Origin: an uncultured Chitinophagaceae bacterium | GTDB lineage: Bacteria; Bacteroidota; Bacteroidia; Chitinophagales; Chitinophagaceae | Direction: 5' to 3' | NCBI GenBank assembly: GCA_903841915.1 | Contig: CAIMKO010000146.1 | Coordinates: forward strand, 1-15,026 | Length of the DNA: 15,026 nucleotides | In this document: in pieces, positions 1 through 7,776 of the stretch | Layout: the number at the start of each line of letters is the position of its first letter | Position numbering within the stretch: position 1 is the stretch's first letter | Notes under the pieces: model-generated | What the model saw: the letters and a program-made list of their open reading frames with translations, nothing else | Database searches by the model: none | Told to the model about the DNA's origin: nothing | Translations under genes and position numbers: made by a program

Positions 1-2489
1 GTTTCAAAATAAACCGCATCGCGAATAAAATCATCATTAAAAATTCTAACTTCTGTTTGAATAGGCTGACGATTTGGCGGCGGCGTATTGATGATGCTGA
101 GATCTCTGGCACCCATCAGGCTGAATTGCAGTGTTCTCGGGATAGGTGTTGCAGTGAGTGTTAAGCAATCAACATTTGTTTTTAATGTTTTTAATTTTTC
201 TTTATGGCCTACACCGAATTTTTGTTCTTCATCGACTACCATTAATCCAAGGTCTTTGAACTTTACTTCCTTTCCCAATAAACCATGTGTCCCGATGATG
301 ATATCGATCTTTCCTTCTTCCAGTTTTTTGTAGGTCTCTTTTTTCTCTTTGGCTGATTTAAATCGATTCACATAATCAACCGTAACAGGAAAGTCTTTGA
401 ATCTTTCTTTGAATGTCTGATAGTGTTGATAGGCTAAAATGGTGGTAGGAACAAGCACTGCAGCCTGCTTGCCATCACAACAGGTTTTAAATGCTGCGCG
501 AATAGCAATTTCTGTTTTACCAAAACCAACGTCACCGCAAACCAGGCGATCCATTGGTGATGGACTCTCCATGTCTTTCTTCACATCGGCCGTTGCTTTA
601 CTTTGATCGGGCGTGTCCTCATAAATAAAACTTGCTTCCAGTTCGGTTTGCATGTAATTATCGGGCATATGTTGAAAGCCTTGCTGTGCCTTGCGTTGCG
701 CATATAGTTTGATCAGGTCAAATGCGATCTCTTTTACCTTGATCTTTGTTTTCTCTTTCAGTTTGCTCCAAACCTCACTGCCCAATTTATTGATCTTGGG
801 AACCGTCCCTTCTTTGCCTGTGTATTTAGAGATCTTGTGGAGTGAATTAATATTTACGTATAAAATATCGCTGTCTTTATAAATGATCCTTACCGCTTCC
901 TGCACTCTGCCGTTCACTTCGATCTTTTGTAAACCACTGTAAGTGCCTACACCATGATCAATATGTGATACATAATCTCCGGGTTGCAGATCACGCAATG
1001 TTTTTAAAGTAAGCGCTTTGTTTTTATTATACGCCTGTTTGACCTTGTATTTATGGTATCGTTGAAAGATCTGATGATCGGTATAGCAAACAACTTTCAG
1101 ATCATCATCAATAAAACCTTCGTGGATACTTGTTGCAACAGGAACAAACCGGATCTCGGTATTCAGATCCTGAAAGATACTGTTCAGTCTTTCTAATTGT
1201 CTCGGTTGTTCCGCAAAAATGTAAATGCTGTATTTATTATTTTCATGTTCTTTCAGATCTTTGATCAGCAGATCAAACTGTCGATTGAAAGAGGGTTGTG
1301 ATTTGGTGTGGAAGTCCACCGTCCACTGTCCACCGTCTACCGCCACTGCATCATTAGAAAGTTCCTTCGTTTGACATTTGACTTTTGACGTTTGGCTATC
1401 TACTGTTGATGGTTGACCAAAATGCGATTTATAACCAAACTCTACAATATGTCTTTGCTGAATTTGTCTTTCAAAAGTTGCTGCTGGGATAAAATCCTGT
1501 AAGCTTACATCTTTTATGATCTTTGTTTCATCCTCCTCATCGTAAGTCGTTAATCGTGAAACGCCAGTTGAGGAACCTTTACTTGCGATTTCCGACTCAC
1601 GATTCACGATTTCTCTTTCCAAAAACATTCCCAGATCTTCTTCCTCTGTTTCAATTTTTTGTTTGATCACATCCCAGTCTTTCAGCCATACGATCGTATT
1701 CTCCGGTAAAAATTCTAACAGAGAAACTTTATCACCCGTATCGAATTGTGTTTCCACATTCGGGATGATGTTTACCTGCATCAATTTTCTTTCACTCAAC
1801 TGTGTTTCGGGATCAAAGATGCGGATGCTGTCTACATCATTACCAAACAATTCAACACGATAAGGTTTTTCGTTGCCGAAGGAATAAATATCGAGAATAC
1901 CCCCACGCAATGCAAATTGGCCGGGCTCATATACAAAGTCGGTGCGTTCAAAACCATACATCACAAAGAGTTCCATCAATCCGTTCAGATTGATGTTATC
2001 GTTTGTTTTGATGCTGATGATATTACCCCTTAATGTTTTGGGTAGTACTACTTTTTCAAATAAAGCTTCGGGATAGGTGATGATGATCTTTTTATTTCCT
2101 CCTGCAGAAAGTTTGGTCAGCATTTCAGTCCGCAACATCACATGTGATGAATTCAGCAGTCTGAAATTCTTTCTGTTCTTAAAAGAGGAAGGGAAATAAA
2201 ACAGGTCCAATGCATCGGTCAAATTTTCTATGGTGTTATGAAAATAGGCAGCTTCTTCAGCATCATTCAAGACCACCAGATGATTCAAGTTCTGACAATT
2301 GGGGTGTAGGAAAATATTGCTCACCACAAATTCTGCACTGCTGCCACGCAAATTTTTAAGGAATATTTTTTGTTTTACACCCTCTGCATCGGGGAGGGTT
2401 GGGGTGGGGCCGGCAATAGAGAGCCTGTCCGCCAACTGAAAAAGGAGGGGAGAATTTTGATACTGCTCTAACAACACACTTAAATTCAT
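1..2489 (-). CDS. mfd: Transcription-repair coupling factor Mfd (partial, C-terminus off the window)
   Basis: Mfd is an ATP-dependent DNA translocase that removes RNA polymerase stalled at lesions and recruits UvrA for nucleotide excision repair. My reverse-strand reading gives about 829 codons with no stop, from ATG at 2489 to the window edge; the helicase C-terminal and UvrA-binding parts are missing. Visible are a UvrB-like N-terminal region, an RNA-polymerase-interaction segment near residue 500 (motif SHIDHGVGTY), Walker A GDVGFGKTE at about 652-660, Walker B DEEQ at about 753-756, followed by the motif TATPIPRTL. The start is supported by the match of MNLSVLLEQY and QLADRL to Mfd N-termini and by an exact TAnnTTTG word 11 bases upstream. 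Oddly, three stretches look like inserted repeats translated in frame: residues about 26-37, 292-317 and 357-394. All lie in poorly conserved positions, so the protein may still work. Identity is secure; the functional effect of the inserts is unknown. Confidence 0.96.
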   Translation of the reverse strand, partial: MNLSVLLEQYQNSPLLFQLADRLSIAGPTPTLPDAEGVKQKIFLKNLRGSSAEFVVSNIFLHPNCQNLNHLVVLNDAEEAAYFHNTIENLTDALDLFYFPSSFKNRKNFRLLNSSHVMLRTEMLTKLSAGGNKKIIITYPEALFEKVVLPKTLRGNIISIKTNDNINLNGLMELFVMYGFERTDFVYEPGQFALRGGILDIYSFGNEKPYRVELFGNDVDSIRIFDPETQLSERKLMQVNIIPNVETQFDTGDKVSLLEFLPENTIVWLKDWDVIKQKIETEEEDLGMFLEREIVNRESEIASKGSSTGVSRLTTYDEEDETKIIKDVSLQDFIPAATFERQIQQRHIVEFGYKSHFGQPSTVDSQTSKVKCQTKELSNDAVAVDGGQWTVDFHTKSQPSFNRQFDLLIKDLKEHENNKYSIYIFAEQPRQLERLNSIFQDLNTEIRFVPVATSIHEGFIDDDLKVVCYTDHQIFQRYHKYKVKQAYNKNKALTLKTLRDLQPGDYVSHIDHGVGTYSGLQKIEVNGRVQEAVRIIYKDSDILYVNINSLHKISKYTGKEGTVPKINKLGSEVWSKLKEKTKIKVKEIAFDLIKLYAQRKAQQGFQHMPDNYMQTELEASFIYEDTPDQSKATADVKKDMESPSPMDRLVCGDVGFGKTEIAIRAAFKTCCDGKQAAVLVPTTILAYQHYQTFKERFKDFPVTVDYVNRFKSAKEKKETYKKLEEGKIDIIIGTHGLLGKEVKFKDLGLMVVDEEQKFGVGHKEKLKTLKTNVDCLTLTATPIPRTLQFSLMGARDLSIINTPPPNRQPIQTEVRIFNDDFIRDAVYFE
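1308..1342. repeat. Heptanucleotide-period array A inside mfd
   Basis: Five consecutive 7-base units. Units 2 to 5 are tccaccg, tccactg, tccaccg and tctaccg; the first, gtggaag, is partly the inverse of the second and gives the local palindrome gtggaagtccac. The array is translated in mfd as part of the segment AVDGGQWTVDF. The units differ from each other at one or two bases, so this is a degenerate array and not a fresh slippage product. Confidence 0.75.
1371..1419. repeat. Heptanucleotide-period array B inside mfd
   Basis: Seven exact-length 7-base units: ttgacat, ttgactt, ttgacgt, ttggcta, tctactg, ttgatgg, ttgacca. Six of the seven begin with tt and four contain ttgac. Array A lies 28 bases away; together they account for roughly 37 codons of mfd just before the conserved QPSFNRQF segment. 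The total length keeps the reading frame. Confidence 0.75.
1541..1613. repeat. Inverted pair of heptanucleotide arrays (C) inside mfd
   Basis: The left arm has cgtaagt, cgttaat, cgtgaaa (1541-1561). The right arm has cgatttc, cgactca, cgattca, cgatttc (1586-1613), which on the other strand reads as tgaatcg and tgagtcg type words similar to the left arm. The two arms form an imperfect inverted repeat around a 24-base spacer. The whole unit is open in the mfd frame and encodes about residues 292-317, a segment that looks like a linker. Confidence 0.7.
2379..2410. repeat. REP-like G-rich hairpin repeat in the mfd N-terminal coding region
   Basis: A 6-bp perfect inverted repeat (ACCCTC at 2379-2384, GAGGGT at 2394-2399) is followed by tggggtggggc. 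It stands out as G-rich on an AT-rich background. I recognise the string as resembling a dispersed G-rich repeat frequent in Bacteroidota genomes, often mistranslated as a PHPNPP peptide; that resemblance is from memory and was not searched. It adds the segment GPTPTLPDAEG to Mfd, between QLADRLSI and QKIFLKNL, which look directly joined in relatives. Confidence 0.55.
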
Positions 2490-2499
2490 AACAACAGCA

Positions 2500-2507
2500 C
2501 AAAGATA
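2500..2507 (-). promoter_or_regulatory. Bacteroidota -7 promoter element for mfd
   Basis: The reverse strand reads TATCTTTG, an exact match to the Bacteroidota sigma-A -7 consensus TAnnTTTG, ending 11 bases before the mfd ATG. No good TTTG is seen 19-21 bases further upstream (CTGT at 2527-2530 is weak). The implied leader is only about 7 bases. Confidence 0.5.
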
Positions 2508-2530
2508 ATGGCTTAACCGCTTTTCTACAG

Positions 2531-2998
2531 TTAATATGTTGCGCCTGCATCTACTTTGATCACTGTTTTGGTTATTGTTCCTGTTTCCACTTTTACCGCA
2601 GCGATATTATTTTCCGAGTCAAACAGGTTAGCATAAAAGAGCTGATCTTTTTTGGTGAAAAGCGAATAATCGCCGGCAGGCAACTGAATGTTGAAATGGC
2701 CCGTACTATCTGATTGAGTGGTAGTAATTAATTTTTTGTGAATGGCAGTATACGAAGGCGAATTATCGACACGAACAACATCTTTTATATTCGTCATTTC
2801 GTAAATAAAAATAGTGGTGGAAATCCCGGAAGGTTTTGGGCTAGCTCTGCCCGGCATGGGCATCAGGTTGCCGGAGGTCTTATAGACATAACCATCAATA
2901 CCCTGTGCTGTTTTAATCGCTGTATTTTGCGTTTTCACCGATGCACAAGCAAGAATTGTTAAAATGGCAAAAAAGATTATGAAAATATTTTTAGACAT
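2531..2998 (-). CDS. Small lipoprotein, carboxypeptidase-regulatory-like fold
   Basis: A 155-residue protein starting at ATG 2998. The frame is open to a TTG at 3037, but the start at 2998 puts a short hydrophobic signal at the N-terminus with lipobox ILAC, lipidated Cys at residue 18. It is therefore expected to be exported, cleaved by LspA and anchored in a membrane. The mature part (GIDGYVY, then DSTGHFNIQLPAGDYSLFTKK, ending TKTVIKVD) has the pattern of a carboxypeptidase-regulatory-like beta sandwich; similar small proteins of unknown function are common in Chitinophagaceae. It lies 41 bases upstream of mfd on the same strand, but mfd has its own -7 element, so co-transcription is possible without a functional link. 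A TCAATTTG word (3003-3010) is a near match to TAnnTTTG. The fold assignment is inference from pattern. Confidence 0.75.
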   Translation of the reverse strand: MSKNIFIIFFAILTILACASVKTQNTAIKTAQGIDGYVYKTSGNLMPMPGRASPKPSGISTTIFIYEMTNIKDVVRVDNSPSYTAIHKKLITTTQSDSTGHFNIQLPAGDYSLFTKKDQLFYANLFDSENNIAAVKVETGTITKTVIKVDAGATY

Positions 2999-3070
2999 AC
3001 CGCAAATTGAATGGTGAAAGTATCTAAATTTAAACAATTATTGCGTACGGAGAATTACAATTGATCAAAT

Positions 3071-6000
3071 ATGATGAAGACTAAGTTATTAATATTTTTA
3101 TTGCTGTGTATTTGTGTAGGATCGATCGCTCAGGAAAAAGCCAATCTGAAAGTGCTGGAGGATTTTGCCCGCGACCACAGGATCAAAGAAGATGCTGAAT
3201 ATGCAAGAGCAGTGCAGGTCGCAAAATTAAAAGGCTGGCCTGTTTATCAGGTTGGAAAGAATGGAACTGTATCAGCGTTACAGCGTATAGACCAGTCAGG
3301 AAATCCGATTTATTATACAACATTTAATAATACCATTGCTGCTGCCACCACACGTGCCAATCAATTATGGCCGGGGGGAAGTTCGGGATTGAACCTTTCG
3401 GGCTCTTCCGACTCAGTAAAAAGTAAATTGGGTATTTGGGATGGTGGTTTGATCTTAAAGAATCATGTTGAATTGGTTGGTCGTATTTTTCAAAAAGATT
3501 CTGCCGGATTAACATTGGATGATCATGCTACACATACTACAGGTACTATGATCGCTTCGGGCGTAAATCCTATCGCCAAAGGAATGGCTTATGGATTAAA
3601 ACAATTGACGGCCTACAGTTTTATAAAAAATGAAGTGTCTAACATGACAAATGAAGCACCCAATCTTTTGGTGTCCAATCATTCTTACGGAATAACGGGT
3701 GGATGGTTGTATGATGGAACAAACTGGAACTGGAATGGTGATACAACACTTAGTAAATCAGAATCATGCTTTTCCGGTTATTACAGTAGTGATGCTCAGA
3801 TGTATGATTCGATAGCCTATCATGCACCTAATTATTTAACAGTTTTCGCCGCGGGTAATTCCAATGGTAATAATGGTAACGGACAAGGACCTGCAGTAGG
3901 GGCTTCTTATTTATATAATGGAGGCGCTAAGGTAACCAGAACTGCAGCTATGGCTAGTAACCTTACTTATGGTTCGGTAGCCATGGGACAAACAGCAAAA
4001 AATATTATTGCAGTAGGTGCCGTGAACGGAATACCCTTGGGATATAGCGGACCCGGTGATGTGCAGATCGCTTCTTTCAGTTCATGGGGACCAACAGATG
4101 ATGGAAGAATAAAACCTGAACTGGTTGCCGATGGGGTAAATGTTACTTCAACCATTTCTAGTTCTACTACAGCTTACGAATCATTAAGCGGAACATCAAT
4201 GTCATCACCGAATGCAGCAGGCTCTTTATTGCTGTTGCAGGAATATTATAAGCAAAAACACCCCAACGCATTTATGTTGGCTTCTACTTTAAAAGCATTG
4301 GCTTTACATACTGCCGATGAAGCAGGTGCTTCACCCGGTCCTGATTATGTGTATGGTTATGGATTATTAGATGTTTTAAAAGCTTCCAGTGTAATTACAT
4401 CTTCCTTCAATAAAAAAACGGATACTATTATTGAAAAGACATTGACAACCGGTACATCCTATACTGTGAGTTTTGTAGCTTCCGGCAACGGGCCATTGAA
4501 AGCAACGCTTGTATGGACCGATCCTCCGGCAACACCTGTTACATCCATACTTTTAAATAATACAACTCCCAGATTGATCAATGATCTGGATCTGAGAATA
4601 ACTAGCGGAAGCAATACCTATTTCCCATGGATATTAAACCCCAATAGTCCAACAGCTGCTGCTACAAAGGGCGATGATAAATTAAATAATATTGAACAGG
4701 TGCAAGTGGATAGTGTTGTTCCGGGAAAAACCTATACCATTACTGTTTCTAATAAAGGAACATTAGCAAGAAATGGCACACAGGTTTTTTCTTTGATCGT
4801 TAGCAGTATTGGTGGGACTGCTTATTGTACTTCTGCTTCAACAAGCAGTACTATTGGAGCGGCAATTGATAGTGTGGTTTTTTCAGGAATTGCAACAAAG
4901 AATATTTCTAATGCAGGGTATGTAGATTCTACAAAGCTTTCAGCTGATATTGAACCATCAAAATCGACAGCTTTTACAGTATCAGTTCGAACAAGAGATG
5001 CTTCTTCAAATGCAAGAGTAGTTCGAGCATATATAGACTATAACGGCAATGGCATTTTTGAATCAACTGAGCAGGTTGCACAAAGTGCTATAATAAACAG
5101 CGGTATCGGTAAAACTTCACTAACAGTTACGACACCTCCTAATCTAACAATTGGGAATTATTTACTGATGCGTGTAATAGTTATGGAAACAAGTAATCCG
5201 AGTGACATCAACCCATGCGGAACATATGCTGTTGGTCAAACAGAAGACTTTACATTGAGAGTTGTTTCACCAACCAATGATGTTGCATTGGCAGGTATTG
5301 TTTCACCTGCCATAGGTTCTTGTGCTAATCCTTCTCAGTTTGTTACTGTTGCCATAAAGAATAAAGGAGCTGTTGCACAAACCGGTATTCCTGTAACCGC
5401 AATAATAAAAAATGGCAGCAACACAACAACCTTAACAGGAAACTATCCCGGAACTATCGCAGAGGGAAGTACAATTAATTATACTTTTCAAAAACCGTTT
5501 ATTGGTGTAGCGGGTACAACCTATACTTTAACAGCCTATACCGGATTGACAACCGATCAGGATCACAGCAATGATACTTTGTCTCAAAGCATCAGCATTG
5601 CTGCAAAGCCTTCATTGCCGGTAGGAGCTACTGCAGAGATCTGCAACACGAATACCGTTTATTACAATGTTGTGAACGGCACTTTGGGTGCTACTTATTT
5701 GTGGTATACAGCGCCGACAGGTCCTGTTGTTGCATCAGGAACTAACGGCATTATTTCTACAGTTACTTCCGACAGTAAATATTATGTAACAACAGGGTAT
5801 AAAGGAAGTGTTGGACCAATCAACAAAAATGTTTTCCCTGGTGGTGGCTACAACAATTTTGCCGGAAACTATGTATATATAACAGCTAATGTTGCCCTAA
5901 CCATCGATTATGCGAAACTGTATATTGGCAATCCGGGTCAAATAACTTTTGCCGTTGCAGACCTTTCCAATGTCAGCAGTAGCGGCTACAGCTATTTAAC

Positions 6001-6862
6001 ATTATCTTCTTCAACAATTGATGCTTATGCAACAACACCAACAGCTACAGCGCCTACCGGGACTTCTGCTAACCCGGATGTAGCTGCTGATTCAGGGGCT
6101 TATTATTATTTGAATCTTACTGTTCCTGCCGGTAACCATGCCATTATCATCAATCCGAATATTACTGTCAATACCACTATTTTCAGAAATCTGGTTACTA
6201 CGGCAAATATTTATCCGCAGAGTGTTCCCAATGTATTCTCTATTACCGGAAACAGTGTATCGGATGGAAATACAGGAGCCAATTATCAAAACTATTATTA
6301 CTTCTTTTATGATATGCGGATCAGCACATCCGATTGTGTGAGTGATATGGGTACGGTGGTCGCCATAACGGCTGCAACCCCAACGATTGCTTTAACAGGC
6401 AGCAATACACTGGTATGCAGTGTTAAGAATGCTGCAACGTATCAATGGTATTTGGGAAGTTCAACTATATCAGGCGCAACAACTGCCACTTATACGGCAA
6501 CCAAATCAGGGAATTATACAATTTCAGTTACAGATTCTGCAGGATGTACCAAGACATCAGCAGCTTATAATTTTGTTGTAACAGCCGTACAAAATGTGAA
6601 TGCTTCTGATATAGGATTGGTCGTTTCTCCAAATCCGAATAATGGTAATTTTCACGTTGGATTTACCATCAATTCAAAAGCGAATGTTGATGTTGAATTG
6701 ATCAATGAGGCAGGGCAGATTAGTATGAGTAACTCCTATTCGAATTTCAGTGGTCCTTTCAGTGAGCAATTCAGTAAAACAAATCTTGCCAATGGTACTT
6801 ATATATTAAAAGTACAGGCGGGTAATAAAGTCTATAGAAGTAAAATCATCATTGTAAAGTAA
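3071..6862 (+). CDS. Secreted multidomain subtilisin-family (S8) serine protease with T9SS sorting domain
   Basis: 1263 residues. A Sec signal peptide covers residues 1-20 (cut before QEKANL). The S8 domain carries the triad Asp124 (GIWDGG), His155 (DHATHTTG) and Ser376 (SGTSMSSP), plus oxyanion Asn263 (AAGN). Residues about 440-580 match the beta-barrel that follows the catalytic domain in KP-43-type subtilases (LKATLVWTDPPA, LINDLDLRI, DDKLNNIEQV). Next come a GEVED-like domain (about 585-731, with DYNGNGIFE and QTEDF), a CARDB/Ig-like domain (about 738-843), an Ig-like segment (about 850-912), an unassigned beta-rich region (about 915-1095) and a last Ig-like domain (about 1104-1170). Residues 1177-1263 form a type A T9SS C-terminal sorting domain (SPNPNNG, NLANGTYILKV). 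The protein should cross the outer membrane and be released or surface-anchored as an extracellular protease; its substrate is unknown. All catalytic residues are intact. Start is the first of two adjacent ATGs. Confidence 0.95.
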   Translation: MMKTKLLIFLLLCICVGSIAQEKANLKVLEDFARDHRIKEDAEYARAVQVAKLKGWPVYQVGKNGTVSALQRIDQSGNPIYYTTFNNTIAAATTRANQLWPGGSSGLNLSGSSDSVKSKLGIWDGGLILKNHVELVGRIFQKDSAGLTLDDHATHTTGTMIASGVNPIAKGMAYGLKQLTAYSFIKNEVSNMTNEAPNLLVSNHSYGITGGWLYDGTNWNWNGDTTLSKSESCFSGYYSSDAQMYDSIAYHAPNYLTVFAAGNSNGNNGNGQGPAVGASYLYNGGAKVTRTAAMASNLTYGSVAMGQTAKNIIAVGAVNGIPLGYSGPGDVQIASFSSWGPTDDGRIKPELVADGVNVTSTISSSTTAYESLSGTSMSSPNAAGSLLLLQEYYKQKHPNAFMLASTLKALALHTADEAGASPGPDYVYGYGLLDVLKASSVITSSFNKKTDTIIEKTLTTGTSYTVSFVASGNGPLKATLVWTDPPATPVTSILLNNTTPRLINDLDLRITSGSNTYFPWILNPNSPTAAATKGDDKLNNIEQVQVDSVVPGKTYTITVSNKGTLARNGTQVFSLIVSSIGGTAYCTSASTSSTIGAAIDSVVFSGIATKNISNAGYVDSTKLSADIEPSKSTAFTVSVRTRDASSNARVVRAYIDYNGNGIFESTEQVAQSAIINSGIGKTSLTVTTPPNLTIGNYLLMRVIVMETSNPSDINPCGTYAVGQTEDFTLRVVSPTNDVALAGIVSPAIGSCANPSQFVTVAIKNKGAVAQTGIPVTAIIKNGSNTTTLTGNYPGTIAEGSTINYTFQKPFIGVAGTTYTLTAYTGLTTDQDHSNDTLSQSISIAAKPSLPVGATAEICNTNTVYYNVVNGTLGATYLWYTAPTGPVVASGTNGIISTVTSDSKYYVTTGYKGSVGPINKNVFPGGGYNNFAGNYVYITANVALTIDYAKLYIGNPGQITFAVADLSNVSSSGYSYLTLSSSTIDAYATTPTATAPTGTSANPDVAADSGAYYYLNLTVPAGNHAIIINPNITVNTTIFRNLVTTANIYPQSVPNVFSITGNSVSDGNTGANYQNYYYFFYDMRISTSDCVSDMGTVVAITAATPTIALTGSNTLVCSVKNAATYQWYLGSSTISGATTATYTATKSGNYTISVTDSAGCTKTSAAYNFVVTAVQNVNASDIGLVVSPNPNNGNFHVGFTINSKANVDVELINEAGQISMSNSYSNFSGPFSEQFSKTNLANGTYILKVQAGNKVYRSKIIIVK

Positions 6863-6893
6863 GAAAACCCGATTTTCGGAATCAATTGAATAG

Positions 6894-6921
6894 AAAAGCC
6901 GACTATATAGCCGGCTTTTTT
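6894..6921 (+). terminator. Intrinsic terminator after the S8 protease gene
   Basis: The stem AAAAGCCG (6894-6901) pairs perfectly with CGGCTTTT (6912-6919). The loop ACTATATAGC can add a short inner CTA/TAG pairing, and the T-run goes on to 6921. It lies 31 bases after the protease stop codon. This is the only canonical rho-independent terminator seen in the window. Confidence 0.88.
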
Positions 6922-6967
6922 GTTACTTTATCGCCTAATAAATTTTCAGACCAAACCTACTATTGTT

Positions 6968-7702
6968 ATGAAGCAAGAATGGCAAACAGGAAAAGTGATT
7001 GATATTAAAGAAGAAACTGCAAGCACACGCCGATTTTTCATAGAAATGACTTCGATGGAAAAATTTGATTTTCATCCGGGACAATTTGTAACACTCGATC
7101 TTCCTATTCATGAACAAAAGAATAAGCGTTGGAGAAGTTATTCCATTGCTTCTGCTCCCGATGGCACTAATGTATTTGAACTGGTGATCGTTCTGTTGCC
7201 CGGTGGTGCAGGTACAACTTTCTTATTCGATTTAAATGAAGTGAAAATCGGTACAGAATTAAATGTTCGTGGTCCGCAGGGTAAATTTATTCTTCCTGAA
7301 GAGTTGGACAAGGACCTATTTCTTATATGCACCGGAACAGGTATTGCGCCTTTCCGTTCGATGGTACAATACCTGCACAAATACAAAGTGCCCCACAAAA
7401 AGATACATCTCATTTTTGGATGCAGGAAACTGCAGGACGGATTATATATTCAAGAATTAAAGGAACTTGAAAAGAATGAACCTGATTTTTTCTTTCATCC
7501 TGTTTTTTCAAGAGAGCATGAAGTGGGCAAAGGAATGTATACAGGTTATGTACATAGCGTATATGAAAAATTGATAGCGGAAGAAAAAGACCCTGCAAAA
7601 TTCTATTTATGCGGATGGAAGAATATGATCGATGAAGCCAAGGAAAAAATAATGGCAATAGGTTACGACAGAAAAGATATTCATCTTGAATTATACGGGT
7701 AA
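6968..7702 (+). CDS. Ferredoxin-NADP+ reductase-like flavoprotein
   Basis: A 244-residue soluble oxidoreductase of the ferredoxin-NADP reductase superfamily, moving electrons between NAD(P)H and a carrier such as ferredoxin or flavodoxin through FAD. The flavin-binding beta-barrel (about 1-105) holds HPGQFVTLDL (36-45) and RSYSIAS (56-62). The nucleotide domain holds CTGTGIAP (121-128), GCRKLQDGLY (151-160) and LCGWKNM (214-220). There is no attached ferredoxin or oxygenase domain, so the partner cannot be named. The start is ATG 6968: an in-frame TTG at 6920 lies within the terminator of the upstream gene and would add residues unlike the family. A weak -7-like word (TAAATTTT, 6939-6946) sits just upstream. 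It may be monocistronic, since the next gene is convergent. Confidence 0.85.
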   Translation: MKQEWQTGKVIDIKEETASTRRFFIEMTSMEKFDFHPGQFVTLDLPIHEQKNKRWRSYSIASAPDGTNVFELVIVLLPGGAGTTFLFDLNEVKIGTELNVRGPQGKFILPEELDKDLFLICTGTGIAPFRSMVQYLHKYKVPHKKIHLIFGCRKLQDGLYIQELKELEKNEPDFFFHPVFSREHEVGKGMYTGYVHSVYEKLIAEEKDPAKFYLCGWKNMIDEAKEKIMAIGYDRKDIHLELYG

Positions 7703-7708
7703 AAATTC

Positions 7709-7769
7709 ATAGTTAATGGGTGATGGATCATAGTATCGTTCTAACTATGATCCATCACCTATTAACTAT
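7709..7769. repeat. Long inverted repeat built of 7-base units between convergent genes (D)
   Basis: Two 26-base arms (7709-7734 and 7744-7769) are complementary except at one position, which would be a G-U pair in plus-strand RNA. The loop is 9 bases. Each arm is made of 7-base words: left atagtta, atgggtg, atggatc, atagtat. It begins 7 bases after the FNR stop and ends 7 bases before the glyS stop, so both transcripts would carry the hairpin at their 3' ends. It has no T-run on either side and is not a standard intrinsic terminator, though it could slow polymerase or protect mRNA ends. Confidence 0.85.
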
Positions 7770-7776
7770 CATCCAA

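Noticed and set aside
1302..1425. Frameshift or pseudogene in mfd at the repeat inserts
   Set aside because: The frame is continuous on both sides of all three inserts and the conserved motifs on either side remain in one frame.
1746..2033. 95-residue plus-strand open frame opposite mfd, and other short plus-strand frames in 88-1863
   Set aside because: These are antisense shadows of the long, conserved mfd frame, with no protein-like motifs.
2356..2550. 64-residue minus-strand open frame overlapping the mfd start
   Set aside because: It is out of frame with mfd and its PHPNPP peptide comes from the G-rich repeat; there is no sign that it is a gene.
2999..3037. Longer start (TTG 3037) for the small lipoprotein
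   Set aside because: It would bury the signal peptide and lipobox; ATG 2998 gives a textbook lipoprotein N-terminus.
6920..6967. Longer FNR start at TTG 6920
   Set aside because: It begins inside the T-run of the intrinsic terminator of the previous gene, and the ATG at 6968 gives a standard family N-terminus.
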